Assembly (NCBI GenBank): GCA_902764825.1
Contig: CACWXL010000005.1
Span: 177,960 to 241,959, forward strand
Direction of reading: 5' to 3'
Length of the DNA: 64,000 bases
Origin: Oscillospiraceae bacterium
GTDB taxonomy: Bacteria; Bacillota; Clostridia; Saccharofermentanales; Saccharofermentanaceae
The notes beneath the pieces were generated by a model. That model made no database searches and was not told the DNA's origin. It saw nothing but the letters and a program-made list of their open reading frames with translations. Positions 50,254 through 58,534 of this stretch are shown piece after piece; the stretch's first letter is position 1, and the number at the start of each line of letters is the position of its first letter. The position numbers and the translations under genes are program-made.

Positions 50254-51338
50254 TCAAGGCATACTGCAAGAGAGTATTGCTTTTCCTTCCCTATGTGCTG
50301 TGTTATTTCCTGGCACTCGGCATAGCAATGCTCGCGCTCGTCATGTATGCGTCGGAGTTCCTTTTCGAGAACAACACGGACAGCATCGTATCGGTCGCAT
50401 GCTATGTGCCCGACGACGAATCCTATAATCAGCTCGGCATCGCGCTCGTGCAGAGGATGGACAGCGTCAAGCACACGATAGACATCAATCAGGTAAGCTC
50501 GGAAAAGAAGGTCGTCCGCCTCGTCGAAGACGGCGACGCGATCGCCGGCATCATCGTTCCCGAAGGCTTCATCGAGAACATGGGAACGCCTGAAGCAAGG
50601 CACGTTTCCGTAATCTACAGGGACGCCGACACTTTTGAGGAGCACATAGTAAACGATCTCCTCTATGCCATGAGCGACCTTCTGGGAACCGCCCAGGCAT
50701 CGATCCTTTCCGCCGCCGAATATGCCGATAACATGGGCATCGGCAGCTCTGAGATCTATGAGATCAGGGGCGATGTCCAGTCCAAGAGCTTCAGCTATGT
50801 AATGGACCGCAAAGCGCTGTTCCATAAGATAGACGCGGACGATATCGTCGCCAAATATGCGATAAGGGAGCGCCTCACGGCATCCTACACTCTCTACATC
50901 CTCATGATGTCCGTATTCGTCATCTCATTCTTCTACAAGGGCAATAACGACATCTTCAGAGCCAGGGCAAAACTGTCCGGCATAAAGACATGGAAGATCT
51001 TCCTGATCGAGTCCGGCTGTGCTGCCGTCATGATCTATCTGCTCTACATAGTTGTATTCATCTGTCTCTGCTTTATTTTCGAATCCATGAAGATACTGTC
51101 CCTTATCACGGTAATCCCCACGATCCTGATAATCGCGCTTCTCGGAACGGCCCTCTGCTATATCGTGAAGAGCCCTGCCGCAGTATCCTATATCACCTTC
51201 GGCGCCGGCACGCTCATGATGTATCTGGCAGGAGGCCTCATCCCGATAGACTTCATGTCGCGCTTCTTCCAGAACGCCGCAGTCTATAATCCTTTCTACT
51301 ACCTGATCAGGTTCTTTATGAGGTCGATGTTCTTATGA
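50250..51338 (+). CDS. ABC-2-type permease subunit 1
   Basis: 362 residues. One N-terminal helix (about 8-32), a large outer domain (about 40-205; FENNTDSIVSVACYVPDDES) and five C-terminal helices (about 212-355), the topology of the ABC2_membrane_3 family. MDSVKHTIDINQV and IAGIIVPEGFIENMG are typical outer-domain features. It starts in the ATGA overlap with the ATPase gene and ends in another with the second permease, so all three are co-translated in tight coupling. Confidence 0.8.
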   Translation: MIKAYCKRVLLFLPYVLCYFLALGIAMLALVMYASEFLFENNTDSIVSVACYVPDDESYNQLGIALVQRMDSVKHTIDINQVSSEKKVVRLVEDGDAIAGIIVPEGFIENMGTPEARHVSVIYRDADTFEEHIVNDLLYAMSDLLGTAQASILSAAEYADNMGIGSSEIYEIRGDVQSKSFSYVMDRKALFHKIDADDIVAKYAIRERLTASYTLYILMMSVFVISFFYKGNNDIFRARAKLSGIKTWKIFLIESGCAAVMIYLLYIVVFICLCFIFESMKILSLITVIPTILIIALLGTALCYIVKSPAAVSYITFGAGTLMMYLAGGLIPIDFMSRFFQNAAVYNPFYYLIRFFMRSMFL

Positions 51339-52372
51339 GATTATTCTTAAACAGATTATCGGTCCTCGCCAAGAGAAGCCTCATAAATCCCGCAATGTAC
51401 GTCATGAGCGCAGTCATAATCCTCATGGCGCTCCTCGTCATCTTCGTCCCCGAGAAAGAGACCAGCATCTACATCCCCGTCGCCGTCCTCAACGAGGACT
51501 CTTCGGAAGACACGAAAAATATCGTAGACGACCTCTGCTCCATGAATTCGATCTTCCATTTCTATGAGGTCGATGACGAAGACGAGATCTATAAAGACCT
51601 GACTTCCGGCAAAGCCAATACCGCTTACATCTTCCCTGAAGGCTTCTCGGAGCACTTAACCGCCAACGGCTCCCGTTACGATATCAGGCAGATACAAACG
51701 CCCGCATCGAGCTTCATCTTCCTGTCCCGCGAGGAAGTATTCAGGAATTTCTACGGTTACAGCGCCCGCCAGATAATAAAGGAAGTCTTCGCAGATCACA
51801 GCTATGAGGTCGACGCACAAGATCCCGAACTCAAGAGATTGTTCGGCGAATACATGGACGACCAGTCCCTTTTCGCGCTTGAAAACATCGAAGGCAGGAT
51901 CTACGACGCTGTCACCCGCACTGAGAAGGTCCCGATCCCGCTCTACAAGTTCGCAGGCTTCTTCATCTTCACGGCTGCGCTCCTCGGCACGCTTGCCTTC
52001 TTAAACGACCAGGACAACAGGATCTACCTGCGCTTCCGTCTCGCCGAGAGGATCTATCTCGGTCTCATCCAGGTAGCGGTCTTCACGTTCCCCGCCATGA
52101 TCGTCTCCGTCATATGTTTCCTCGTCTCGCGCACGGAATTCAGCCCTCTGCACGTACTCTTCTATACGGTCCTCGTTACGCTTTTATCCTTCGTGCTCGG
52201 CACAGTTATGACGCTCCTGCCCATCCGCGCCGCACGCTCGAAGATCTTCTCCTCCATCCTGCCGGTCTACCTGATCCTGTCATTCCTCTTCTCAGGAATC
52301 CTCATGGACCTCACAAACTTCGGCACGGCATTAAGGACCCTGTCAAGGCTCTTCCCTCCGTCAATGTTCTGA
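51335..52372 (+). CDS. ABC-2-type permease subunit 2
   Basis: 345 residues with the same layout as subunit 1: a helix at about 15-38, an outer domain (about 40-205; NTAYIFPEGFSEHL matches the GIIVPEGFIENM of subunit 1) and five helices (about 210-340). The two permeases presumably form a heterodimer driven by the ATPase gene at 49615. The gene ends ahead of a GC-rich repeated spacer. Confidence 0.8.
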   Translation: MRLFLNRLSVLAKRSLINPAMYVMSAVIILMALLVIFVPEKETSIYIPVAVLNEDSSEDTKNIVDDLCSMNSIFHFYEVDDEDEIYKDLTSGKANTAYIFPEGFSEHLTANGSRYDIRQIQTPASSFIFLSREEVFRNFYGYSARQIIKEVFADHSYEVDAQDPELKRLFGEYMDDQSLFALENIEGRIYDAVTRTEKVPIPLYKFAGFFIFTAALLGTLAFLNDQDNRIYLRFRLAERIYLGLIQVAVFTFPAMIVSVICFLVSRTEFSPLHVLFYTVLVTLLSFVLGTVMTLLPIRAARSKIFSSILPVYLILSFLFSGILMDLTNFGTALRTLSRLFPPSMF

Positions 52373-52480
52373 GGTAACCGGGCCGGTTCGAAGTTCTCCG
52401 GCTTGCGTTTTTCTATGCCCGTACAACCCCGGGCCGCCTGCTTGTTGCAAAAATGTTGCTCTTTGTGTCCGCCCGGAAGG

Positions 52481-52572
52481 CAACAAATCCTTAATTGTGG
52501 ATGGGCGGGCGCGCAGTCCGGCCTTATTTCAACAAATCCTTAACCGGGCGGTTTGGGGCGCCGGACACCGGT
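52481..52572. repeat. imperfect tandem duplication in a GC-rich intergenic region
   Basis: CAACAAATCCTTAA occurs identically at 52481-52494 and 52530-52543, each followed by GGGCGG and a GCGC/GTCCGG-like tail, giving two copies of about 43-49 nt. The whole 52373-52583 spacer is unusually GC-rich and has no plausible ORF. Confidence 0.6.
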
Positions 52573-52583
52573 CACAAAAAAGA

Positions 52584-52605
52584 CCGCCTCATTAACCTGA
52601 GGCGG
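52584..52605 (-). terminator. intrinsic terminator of the lipoprotein operon
   Basis: CCGCCTCA (52584-52591) pairs perfectly with TGAGGCGG (52598-52605); TCTTTTTTG follows on the minus strand. Confidence 0.75.
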
Positions 52606-52633
52606 CCCTTGAAAGATTCAGTTGATGAACCGA

Positions 52634-53512
52634 TCAGAAACCGGCACCACTCTTGAGCTTTGACAGATAGTTGTCAACTGCGCCCTCGATCATCTCTTCG
52701 ATGAGCTTCTCGTTCATGGGAACGGAAACAGGGTTGCATGCTGCGCCGAAAGACTTAGCGAAGCTGTTGAGTGTTGTGGGCTTTGTGTTAAGAGCGCCAC
52801 CCAAGAGGATGAAGACATTCTTGCCGTTGATCTCAACAGTAACAGCAACGTCACCCTTGAGTTCGCTGAGGATATCCTCGATATCGATATCCTTCATCTT
52901 GCCGTAGATACCGAGGTAGTCTTCGATATCATCGTTCTCAAGAACGAGCTTGGCGAGCTTAGCGATATCAACGTGGAATCTGAAGTAACCCTCCTTCTTG
53001 GAAGAGAAGAATTCCTTGCCTGAAAGACTCTTTGTGCTGACGTCTGCTTCGTCGAGAAGATCCTCGATAGCTTCCATTACGTCTTCTGCGTAACCTGCAT
53101 CAGCAAGTGTCATCTGGAAAGCAACAGCACCGTCAACTTCGAGATCAGCGATGTCTTCAGGATCCTTGACTACGTCCTTTGCATCCTCAAGACCTGTGCA
53201 CTTAGCTGCAAAAGCGAAAGACTCAACGTCATCAACGTCGATAACGTCATCGAGCCTGATCTGCTTAAGGAAATCTTCGAGCTGCTCGGGATTGTCCTCG
53301 ATATAATCAGCGTCTGCCATTGCATAGATGCCGTCTTCGAGATCATCCATGTCCGGTGAATCGCCGTCAAGTTCGAACTCTTCGAGCTTGAGCTTCTCAC
53401 AAACCTTGGTAAACTTGTCTGTTCCGATCGTTGTTGTCTTGCTGCATCCGGCAAGAACACCTGAGATCATGGCTACTGCCAGCACTAAAGCCATAGCCTT
53501 AACTTTCTTCAT
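52634..53512 (-). CDS. Lipoprotein of unknown function (paralogue of the next gene's N-terminus)
   Basis: 292 residues. Signal MKKVKAMALVLAVAMISGVL then AGC lipobox (cysteine near 23). The mature part is acidic: DKFTKVCEKLKLEEFEL, a run of D and E residues, FRFHVDIAKLAKLVLEND, and GDVAVTVEINGKNVFILLGG. Most blocks align with residues 1-285 of the gene 60 nt upstream. I do not recognise the domain; it lacks the sugar-binding half of its paralogue. Lowest-position gene of a two-gene operon. Confidence 0.62.
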   Translation of the reverse strand: MKKVKAMALVLAVAMISGVLAGCSKTTTIGTDKFTKVCEKLKLEEFELDGDSPDMDDLEDGIYAMADADYIEDNPEQLEDFLKQIRLDDVIDVDDVESFAFAAKCTGLEDAKDVVKDPEDIADLEVDGAVAFQMTLADAGYAEDVMEAIEDLLDEADVSTKSLSGKEFFSSKKEGYFRFHVDIAKLAKLVLENDDIEDYLGIYGKMKDIDIEDILSELKGDVAVTVEINGKNVFILLGGALNTKPTTLNSFAKSFGAACNPVSVPMNEKLIEEMIEGAVDNYLSKLKSGAGF

Positions 53513-53572
53513 AATAAGTTCCTCCTTTTAGGAATACACGCATTATACTACAAATCATTTTCTTTTGACTTA

Positions 53573-55531
53573 TTAATAATCCAACGCATCCTGAGTGTAA
53601 TATCCGCTGTCTACAAGTATTGTCTTGTAATTGTCGACCGTAACGAATACCGGTGAACAGAGATAAGACGAAATGTCTTTCTTTCCGTTGTTGTACGTAT
53701 CAGTATCGTTGACATCGACTTTCTGACCGTTCATGACCTGGGAAGCCATCTTAGCTGCCTGAGAAGCAAGAGTCCTCGTATCCTTAAATACTGACATGGC
53801 CTGCTTGCCTGCGATAATGTGCTTAACACTGAGAATGTCGCAGTCCTGACCCGTGATGACCGGGTAATTGCCTTTATAGTACTTGTCCAGAGCGTTTATG
53901 ACACCGCAGGCAGTGGAGTCATTCGAGCAAAGCCATGCATCGATATTTGTTCCACTCGGATAATAGGCAGCGAGAATATTCTCGGCTCTGGCCTGGGCAT
54001 TATCCGTTTTCCAGGAGTCGGTGGCAACATCTTTGAAATCCTTCTGGCCTGAAAGTACTTTGAGCTTGCCGGAATCAATATAAGGCTTGATCGCATCCAT
54101 GGCTCCCTGATAGAAGAGCGCCGCATTATTGTCTGTGGGATCGCCTGCCGTGATCTCAATGTTAAAAGATCCGTTGGCGTTATCAAGATCGAGCGCTTCA
54201 ACGATATACTTTCCCTGAAGCTGTCCGACCATGTAGTTATCGAAAGAAACGTAGTAGTCAACGGCTTCCGTACCATAAATGAGGCGGTCATAAGCAATGA
54301 CGGTTACACCCTGCGCTTTGGCATTTTCGAGGACCTGTATCACTGAACTGGATTCAATGGCAGCAACAACAATCACTTCACAGCCGATTTCGATCATGTC
54401 CTGAATCTGCTGGACCTGGACAGTAACCTGGTTTCCAGCGTACCGAAGGTCGACAGTGTAGCCCATTGCCTCAAGTTCCTTTTTCATCCGGTCACCGTCC
54501 TGAGCCCATCTCATGAGATCCTTTGTGGGCATTGAGATTCCGACCTTGCCGGAGCCCTGAATGCCCTTGTTGTCAGGATTGCCGCCTGTACTGCCCGTGC
54601 CGCCTGTACTGCCTGTTCCGCCTGTACTGCCCGTGCCGCCTGTACCGCCTGTTCCGCCGATGGGATCCGTGAGCCTCTTCTTTGCATCACGTGCCTTCGA
54701 AATATATTTAGCATAGCTGACGATAAGTTCTGTCATGTCGTCTGCGACTTCTTCGTTCATAGGCAGTGACATCGGATCCGTTGCAAGGCCGAACGCCTTA
54801 ACGAAGTCCTTATAGACCTTCTTCTCTGAATTGACCGCGCCGCCTGCGAAAATGAATATGTTGGAGCCCTTGATCTCGACGGAGACGGCAATGTCGCCCT
54901 TGAGATCTTCCATTGTATCTTCGATATCAACATCATACAGGTCTTTCAATGAGTCCGTCAGGTCATCGTCATCAAGGATGATCCGGGCAAACTTCTCGAG
55001 ATCGATGTGGAATCTGATGTAGCCCTCATTCTTGGAAACATAGTATTCCTTTGGTGTGAGCTTCTTTGTCTTGATGTTGACCTGCTTAAGGAGCTTGGCG
55101 ATCCCGTCCATGACGTCTTCAGCCTTGTCCTTCTGGCCGAAATCCATCTGGAAAGCAAAAGCGCCGTCCAGTTCAACATCTTCAGGCCCCTCTGATTCCT
55201 TTATGTCGTCATAGCCTGCGCACTTGGCTGCAAAAGCTATAGACACGATGTCGTCGGAGTCAAATGCTTTCGAGAGCTTCGCGATCTTAAGATACGTGTC
55301 GATGATCTTGGACTTATCAGCGATAAGATCTTCGTCGCCGGCAAAATAAAAACCGTCCTCGACGTTCTCCTCGATCTCGTCCATCTCATCGATCTCAAGC
55401 TCAGTAAGCTTAAGCTTCTCACACGCCTTAACAAACTTATCCTTATTCATGCCGGAAGTCTTGCTGCATCCGGTAAGGACGCCTGCAAGCATTACTAACA
55501 CCAGCAGAACTGACAATACTTTCTTCTTCAT
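53573..55531 (-). CDS. Lipoprotein with an unknown N-terminal domain fused to a ChvE-like sugar-binding domain
   Basis: 652 residues. Lipobox LTGC near 22. Residues ~25-285 match the paralogous lipoprotein downstream (DKFVKACEKLKLTELEI, GYIRFHIDLEKFARIILDDD). A GGTGGTGGTGSTGG-type linker (about 293-320) is encoded by 18-bp repeats. From ~325 onward is a ribose/xylose/ChvE-type periplasmic binding protein: GKVGISMPTKDLMRWAQDGD, DMIEIGCEVIVVAAIESSSV, GVTVIAYDRLIYG, DAWLCSNDSTACGVINALDK and YPVITGQDCDILSVKHIIAG. These bind hexoses or pentoses for ABC uptake or chemotaxis; no transporter genes are adjacent. It may be an outward-facing sugar sensor. Confidence 0.82.
   Translation of the reverse strand: MKKKVLSVLLVLVMLAGVLTGCSKTSGMNKDKFVKACEKLKLTELEIDEMDEIEENVEDGFYFAGDEDLIADKSKIIDTYLKIAKLSKAFDSDDIVSIAFAAKCAGYDDIKESEGPEDVELDGAFAFQMDFGQKDKAEDVMDGIAKLLKQVNIKTKKLTPKEYYVSKNEGYIRFHIDLEKFARIILDDDDLTDSLKDLYDVDIEDTMEDLKGDIAVSVEIKGSNIFIFAGGAVNSEKKVYKDFVKAFGLATDPMSLPMNEEVADDMTELIVSYAKYISKARDAKKRLTDPIGGTGGTGGTGSTGGTGSTGGTGSTGGNPDNKGIQGSGKVGISMPTKDLMRWAQDGDRMKKELEAMGYTVDLRYAGNQVTVQVQQIQDMIEIGCEVIVVAAIESSSVIQVLENAKAQGVTVIAYDRLIYGTEAVDYYVSFDNYMVGQLQGKYIVEALDLDNANGSFNIEITAGDPTDNNAALFYQGAMDAIKPYIDSGKLKVLSGQKDFKDVATDSWKTDNAQARAENILAAYYPSGTNIDAWLCSNDSTACGVINALDKYYKGNYPVITGQDCDILSVKHIIAGKQAMSVFKDTRTLASQAAKMASQVMNGQKVDVNDTDTYNNGKKDISSYLCSPVFVTVDNYKTILVDSGYYTQDALDY
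54581..54652 (-). repeat. 18-bp coding minisatellite (four units)
   Basis: Four tandem 18-nt units (54581-54598, 54599-54616, 54617-54634, 54635-54652), each of the form (G/T)CCGCCTGTAC then TGCC(C/T)GT with one or two variants, then a partial unit. They encode the Gly/Thr/Ser linker of the lipoprotein; copy number is likely to vary between strains. Confidence 0.85.
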
Positions 55532-55584
55532 GTTCTTTCCCCTTCCATGTGTGATACCTGAATTCTATCACAGAACAAAATTCT

Positions 55585-55614
55585 TTGACTTGCTCTATGC
55601 CCGTAAAGTATTAT
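55585..55614 (+). promoter_or_regulatory. sigma-70 promoter of the NSS transporter
   Basis: TTGACT (55585-55590), 18 nt, TATTAT (55609-55614), 28 nt before the ATG at 55642, where AGGGGG (55627-55632) is the ribosome binding site. Confidence 0.6.
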
Positions 55615-55641
55615 TATCTTTGTGCGAGGGGGTGTTATCAC

Positions 55642-57186
55642 ATGCGCGAAAAATGGTCATCTAGATCCGCTTTTATTCTGGCAGCGATAGGTTCTGCCGT
55701 AGGTTTGGGAAATGCCTGGAGATTTCCGGGATTAGCCGCTAAGTACGGCGGCGGCGCTTTCCTTTTTGTTTATCTCATTGCAATGCTAGTCATCGGCATT
55801 CCGCTCCTCATGATGGAGATCTCTGTCGCAAGATACACGAGACAGGGTGCGCCCGGCTCAATGCGTGCGTTAAACAAGAAGACTGAAGGCATCGGCTGGC
55901 TCGCGGTATCCAACGGTATCGGCATCTCAATCTACTACGCCGCAGTTTTCGCATGGGTCATATTGATGTTCGTCCTGAGCTACAAGTTCTTCGGCATGAG
56001 CGGCAACACAGAAGCTGCAAGCGGCCTTTGGGCTGAGACCATCAAGACCACCGGCACGACTTCCGGCTTTACCACGATTTCCTGGCCGGTTGTAGGGTGC
56101 CTCATCGCAGCATGGGCTCTCTGCTATCTCTGCATCAGAAACGGCACGACCACTGTAGGAAAAGTCGTTAAATATACTGTATCTCTCCCTGTCATCTGCC
56201 TGCTCATCATGGCGATCCGCGGCATCATGATGCCCGGCGCAATGGCAGGCCTTGCAAAACTCTTCATTCCTGACTGGACAGCTCTTGCCGACTCCAATCT
56301 CTGGGTAGACGCTATCGGTCAGGTATTCTATTCACTCTCAACATCAATGGCGATCATGTTCGCTTACGGTTCATTCCTCGATAAGGAATCCAATATCGTG
56401 ATCGACACGATCATCATCTCTTTCTCTGACATGTTCATCAGCATCCTTGCAGGCGTCGTTATGTTCACGACAATGGCAGGCGTCGGAATGCTCGGCGACA
56501 TGTCCGCTTCAGGCATCGCAACAGCATTCATCATCTATCCTCAGGCAATCGTACAGATCTCGGGAAGCCCTGTCTTCAACATGATCTTCGCGTTCATCTT
56601 CTATTTCTGCCTGATCACTTTGGCGATCGACTCGCTGTTCTCCATCATCGAAGGCATCTCTACAGCTGTCTCCGATAAGTTCAAGCTCAGCAAGAAAAAG
56701 ACAACTCTCGTTATCTGCCTCATTGAAGGCGTCATCAGCCTCATCTACGTAACCGGCGCAGGCCTTGCGGTCCTCGACATCGTCGACTACTTCATCAACA
56801 GCTACACACTCATAATCACGGGTATCCTCGAGATGATCGCCGCAGGGTGGTTTTTCAAGACCTCCAAGATCCTGGACGAGCTCAACCGCAACACCGGCAA
56901 GTTCAAGATGCCCAAATGGTGGTTCATACCTTCCATCAAGGTCGTCTCACCTATTGTCCTTGCAGGACTTTTCATCTGGAACATCTACAACCTCATAACC
57001 GGTGAGAACCACGGCATCTACGGCGCTAAGGACGGCTATGCGCTTTGGGCAAACATCGTCTTCGGTTGGGGCATCATTGTCCTGATCCTCTGCTCCGGCC
57101 TGATCGTAAAGCTCATCGTCAAGATCACGTCATCCAAGGGTTTTGAGGAAGATTCCAGGACATGGGAAGACTTTAAGGAGTCCTGA
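55642..57186 (+). CDS. Neurotransmitter:sodium symporter (NSS) family amino acid transporter
   Basis: 514 residues and about twelve helices. TM1 has the NSS signature RSAFILAAIGSAVGLGNAWR then FPGLAAKYGGGAFLFVY. TM2 is GIPLLMMEISVARYTR. The TM6 unwound-region equivalent is VFYSLSTSMAIMFAYGSFL, where the substrate and Na+ bind. The family imports amino acids or related compounds with Na+. I chose the ATG at 55642, 9 nt after AGGGGG; an in-frame reading 57 nt upstream has no such site and contains the promoter. Ends at a strong terminator (57211-57244). Confidence 0.9.
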   Translation: MREKWSSRSAFILAAIGSAVGLGNAWRFPGLAAKYGGGAFLFVYLIAMLVIGIPLLMMEISVARYTRQGAPGSMRALNKKTEGIGWLAVSNGIGISIYYAAVFAWVILMFVLSYKFFGMSGNTEAASGLWAETIKTTGTTSGFTTISWPVVGCLIAAWALCYLCIRNGTTTVGKVVKYTVSLPVICLLIMAIRGIMMPGAMAGLAKLFIPDWTALADSNLWVDAIGQVFYSLSTSMAIMFAYGSFLDKESNIVIDTIIISFSDMFISILAGVVMFTTMAGVGMLGDMSASGIATAFIIYPQAIVQISGSPVFNMIFAFIFYFCLITLAIDSLFSIIEGISTAVSDKFKLSKKKTTLVICLIEGVISLIYVTGAGLAVLDIVDYFINSYTLIITGILEMIAAGWFFKTSKILDELNRNTGKFKMPKWWFIPSIKVVSPIVLAGLFIWNIYNLITGENHGIYGAKDGYALWANIVFGWGIIVLILCSGLIVKLIVKITSSKGFEEDSRTWEDFKES

Positions 57187-57210
57187 TCTTTTTATTCACT
57201 GCTTCTGCAG

Positions 57211-57244
57211 GGCGCCTCCGCTTTATGTGCGGGGCGCCTTTTTT
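57211..57244 (+). terminator. intrinsic terminator of the NSS gene
   Basis: GGCGCC-T-CCGC (57211-57221) pairs with GCGGGGCGCC (57229-57238) with one bulge, followed by six T residues (57239-57244). Confidence 0.8.
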
Positions 57245-57345
57245 GTGCTCCACCCTTTTTTGCGGCGCCGGACAGGCGTCCCGGCGGTAGATTTTCGCGC
57301 AGGGGTCATTGCCCGGTACCACTTTCAGACGTGCGTATCACTCAT

Positions 57346-57455
57346 AGACGAAATTAGGGACGGAAAAGCCTAAAACCGTCTCATTTTCCGTCCAAAATAC
57401 CGTTTATGGACGAGATACGGGACGATTTTGGTGATTTCCGTCTCATTTTCCGTCC
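57346..57455. repeat. two tandem imperfect-palindrome units
   Basis: Unit A (57346-57393) and unit B (57408-57455) each consist of a left arm of 18 nt and a right arm CCGTCTCATTTTCCGTCC (57376-57393 and 57438-57455, identical). The left arms pair with the right arms at 12 of 18 positions in each unit, with 12-nt spacers between the arms. Thus an ~18-bp motif occurs four times in alternating orientation. Unit spacing is 62 nt. Confidence 0.75.
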
Positions 57456-57550
57456 ATGAGTTTTTTCGAACACTTTTTCCAAGCGCTTATTGTAGTAAGT
57501 TATACTTATTTCTTTTTTAACGCTCGAAAACACTTTCCCCGCGGTTTTTG

Positions 57551-57580
57551 TTTGTCGGTTTTTGTCGGTATTTGTCGGTT
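57551..57580. repeat. three tandem 10-bp iteron-like repeats
   Basis: TTTGTCGGTT, TTTGTCGGTA, TTTGTCGGTT abut each other at 57551-57580, preceded by a degenerate fourth copy (GCGGTTTTTG). The period of one helical turn is typical of protein-binding iterons. They sit 32 nt before the start of the next gene. Confidence 0.7.
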
Positions 57581-57612
57581 GAATTCCAGATTTCACCATA
57601 TACAATCGAACT

Positions 57613-58413
57613 ATGGAATATATAGACAAATACATCCCAAAAGAGCTTTTAGCTCTTAAGATAAACTACTGCAGAAAGCGGCTCAAAGAGTTGCCTAAAA
57701 CCAGCATGCACACGCATTCAATAAACGGTGTTCAGACGCGGATCATAAAACTGGATAACCATAAAACCTACCTTGATTCCCCCAAAGGCCAAGAACTCTA
57801 CAAAACTATGGTCGAGCGTGAGGATCTGGAGTGCCGGCTTAAGGTCTATGAGGCCATTTGGGACCGGTATTACAGGACGCCGGTGCCTGTATTTGAACCA
57901 CCCAAAATAATAAGAACATTAAGGACTCCCGGCAATGTAAATACTGTCATGGATAAGGAGTTTTTCGACAGCCTGAAAAATGACGCAAACACCATGTATC
58001 CAAAGCCTATGCTATACCCTTTCAACGGCATTCAGTACCGCTCGGACGTCGAACGGCAGATCGCCATCGGCTACACAGAAATGAACGTGCCGTTTAAGTA
58101 TGAGCCGGAGCTTTGGCTGGAAGGTATGAAAAGGCCGGTTTTTCCGGATTTCCTGCTGTATATTCCTGAGCTGGAAACATGTAAGATCCATGAACATTAC
58201 GGCCTGATGAATTTCGCAAAATATGTGCGTGATGCAAAGTTAAAGTGCAGCACATATATCGATGCAGGTCTTCTTATGGATCAGGATGTTTTCTTTACGT
58301 ACAACACTGAAGACCAGCCGTTTGATTTCAGGTATATCTCAGCCAAGCTTAATGGTGTCATTTACGGCAATCTGATCAATAGTAATGAGCGGATAAACAA
58401 TTCCAGTCTGTAA
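57613..58413 (+). CDS. PD-(D/E)XK nuclease-like protein of unknown function
   Basis: 266 residues. The N-terminal half (about 1-125) is charged and helical (ELLALKINYCRKRLKELP, VEREDLECRLKVYEAIWDRY). The C-terminal half has the order expected of a PD-(D/E)XK fold: QYRSDVERQIA with a glutamate in a helix, VPFKYEPELWLEG, then VFPDFLLYIPE (the D) and CKIHEHYGLMNFAKYV in the place of the (D/E)xK strand, though a lysine is not in the standard position. Such folds occur in restriction, repair and mobile-element proteins. Codon use and GC appear lower than the neighbouring operons. It is flanked by repeats (57346-57580). No ribosome binding site is obvious before the ATG. Isolated on both sides. Confidence 0.6.
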   Translation: MEYIDKYIPKELLALKINYCRKRLKELPKTSMHTHSINGVQTRIIKLDNHKTYLDSPKGQELYKTMVEREDLECRLKVYEAIWDRYYRTPVPVFEPPKIIRTLRTPGNVNTVMDKEFFDSLKNDANTMYPKPMLYPFNGIQYRSDVERQIAIGYTEMNVPFKYEPELWLEGMKRPVFPDFLLYIPELETCKIHEHYGLMNFAKYVRDAKLKCSTYIDAGLLMDQDVFFTYNTEDQPFDFRYISAKLNGVIYGNLINSNERINNSSL

Positions 58414-58534
58414 AGGCACCGCCTGTGCCAACCTCCTCATACCTCTCAATATACTTTGATTTTCAAATCTTGTTGTATAATGGACACCATAGAAGCAGAC
58501 AATGAGGGTGTCTTAAATAGGGTGGCCGGATCGT

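Larger units (their letters stand above)
57245..57612. other. repeat-rich intergenic region
   Basis: 368 nt without a believable gene. It contains two tandem hairpin-forming units (57346-57455), a T-rich stretch, an AAGCGCTT palindrome (57481-57488), a TATACT (57501-57506) that might be a -10, and three tandem 10-mers (57551-57580), ending 32 nt before the PD-(D/E)XK-like gene. Confidence 0.7.

Noticed and set aside
49695..50825. A 376-codon open frame on the minus strand
   Set aside because: It lies wholly antisense to the ATPase and first permease genes, which have strong motifs and coupled ATGA overlaps. Its translation matches no family, so it is a by-product of codon bias.
54581..54652. 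Short regularly spaced repeats, considered as a CRISPR array
   Set aside because: The 18-bp units are tandem without spacers and encode the linker of a lipoprotein in frame.
57346..57455. Repeated palindromic units, considered as a CRISPR remnant
   Set aside because: There are only two units, their arms are imperfect, and no cas gene is nearby. They are kept as a hairpin repeat instead.
57381..57635. An 84-codon minus-strand frame across the repeat region
   Set aside because: It reads through the hairpin units and the 10-mer repeats, starts from inside the next gene's 5' end and has no ribosome binding site.
58415..58429. Small GGCAC/GTGCC hairpin after the PD-(D/E)XK-like gene
   Set aside because: The stem is only 5 bp with no T-run, which is too weak to call a terminator.
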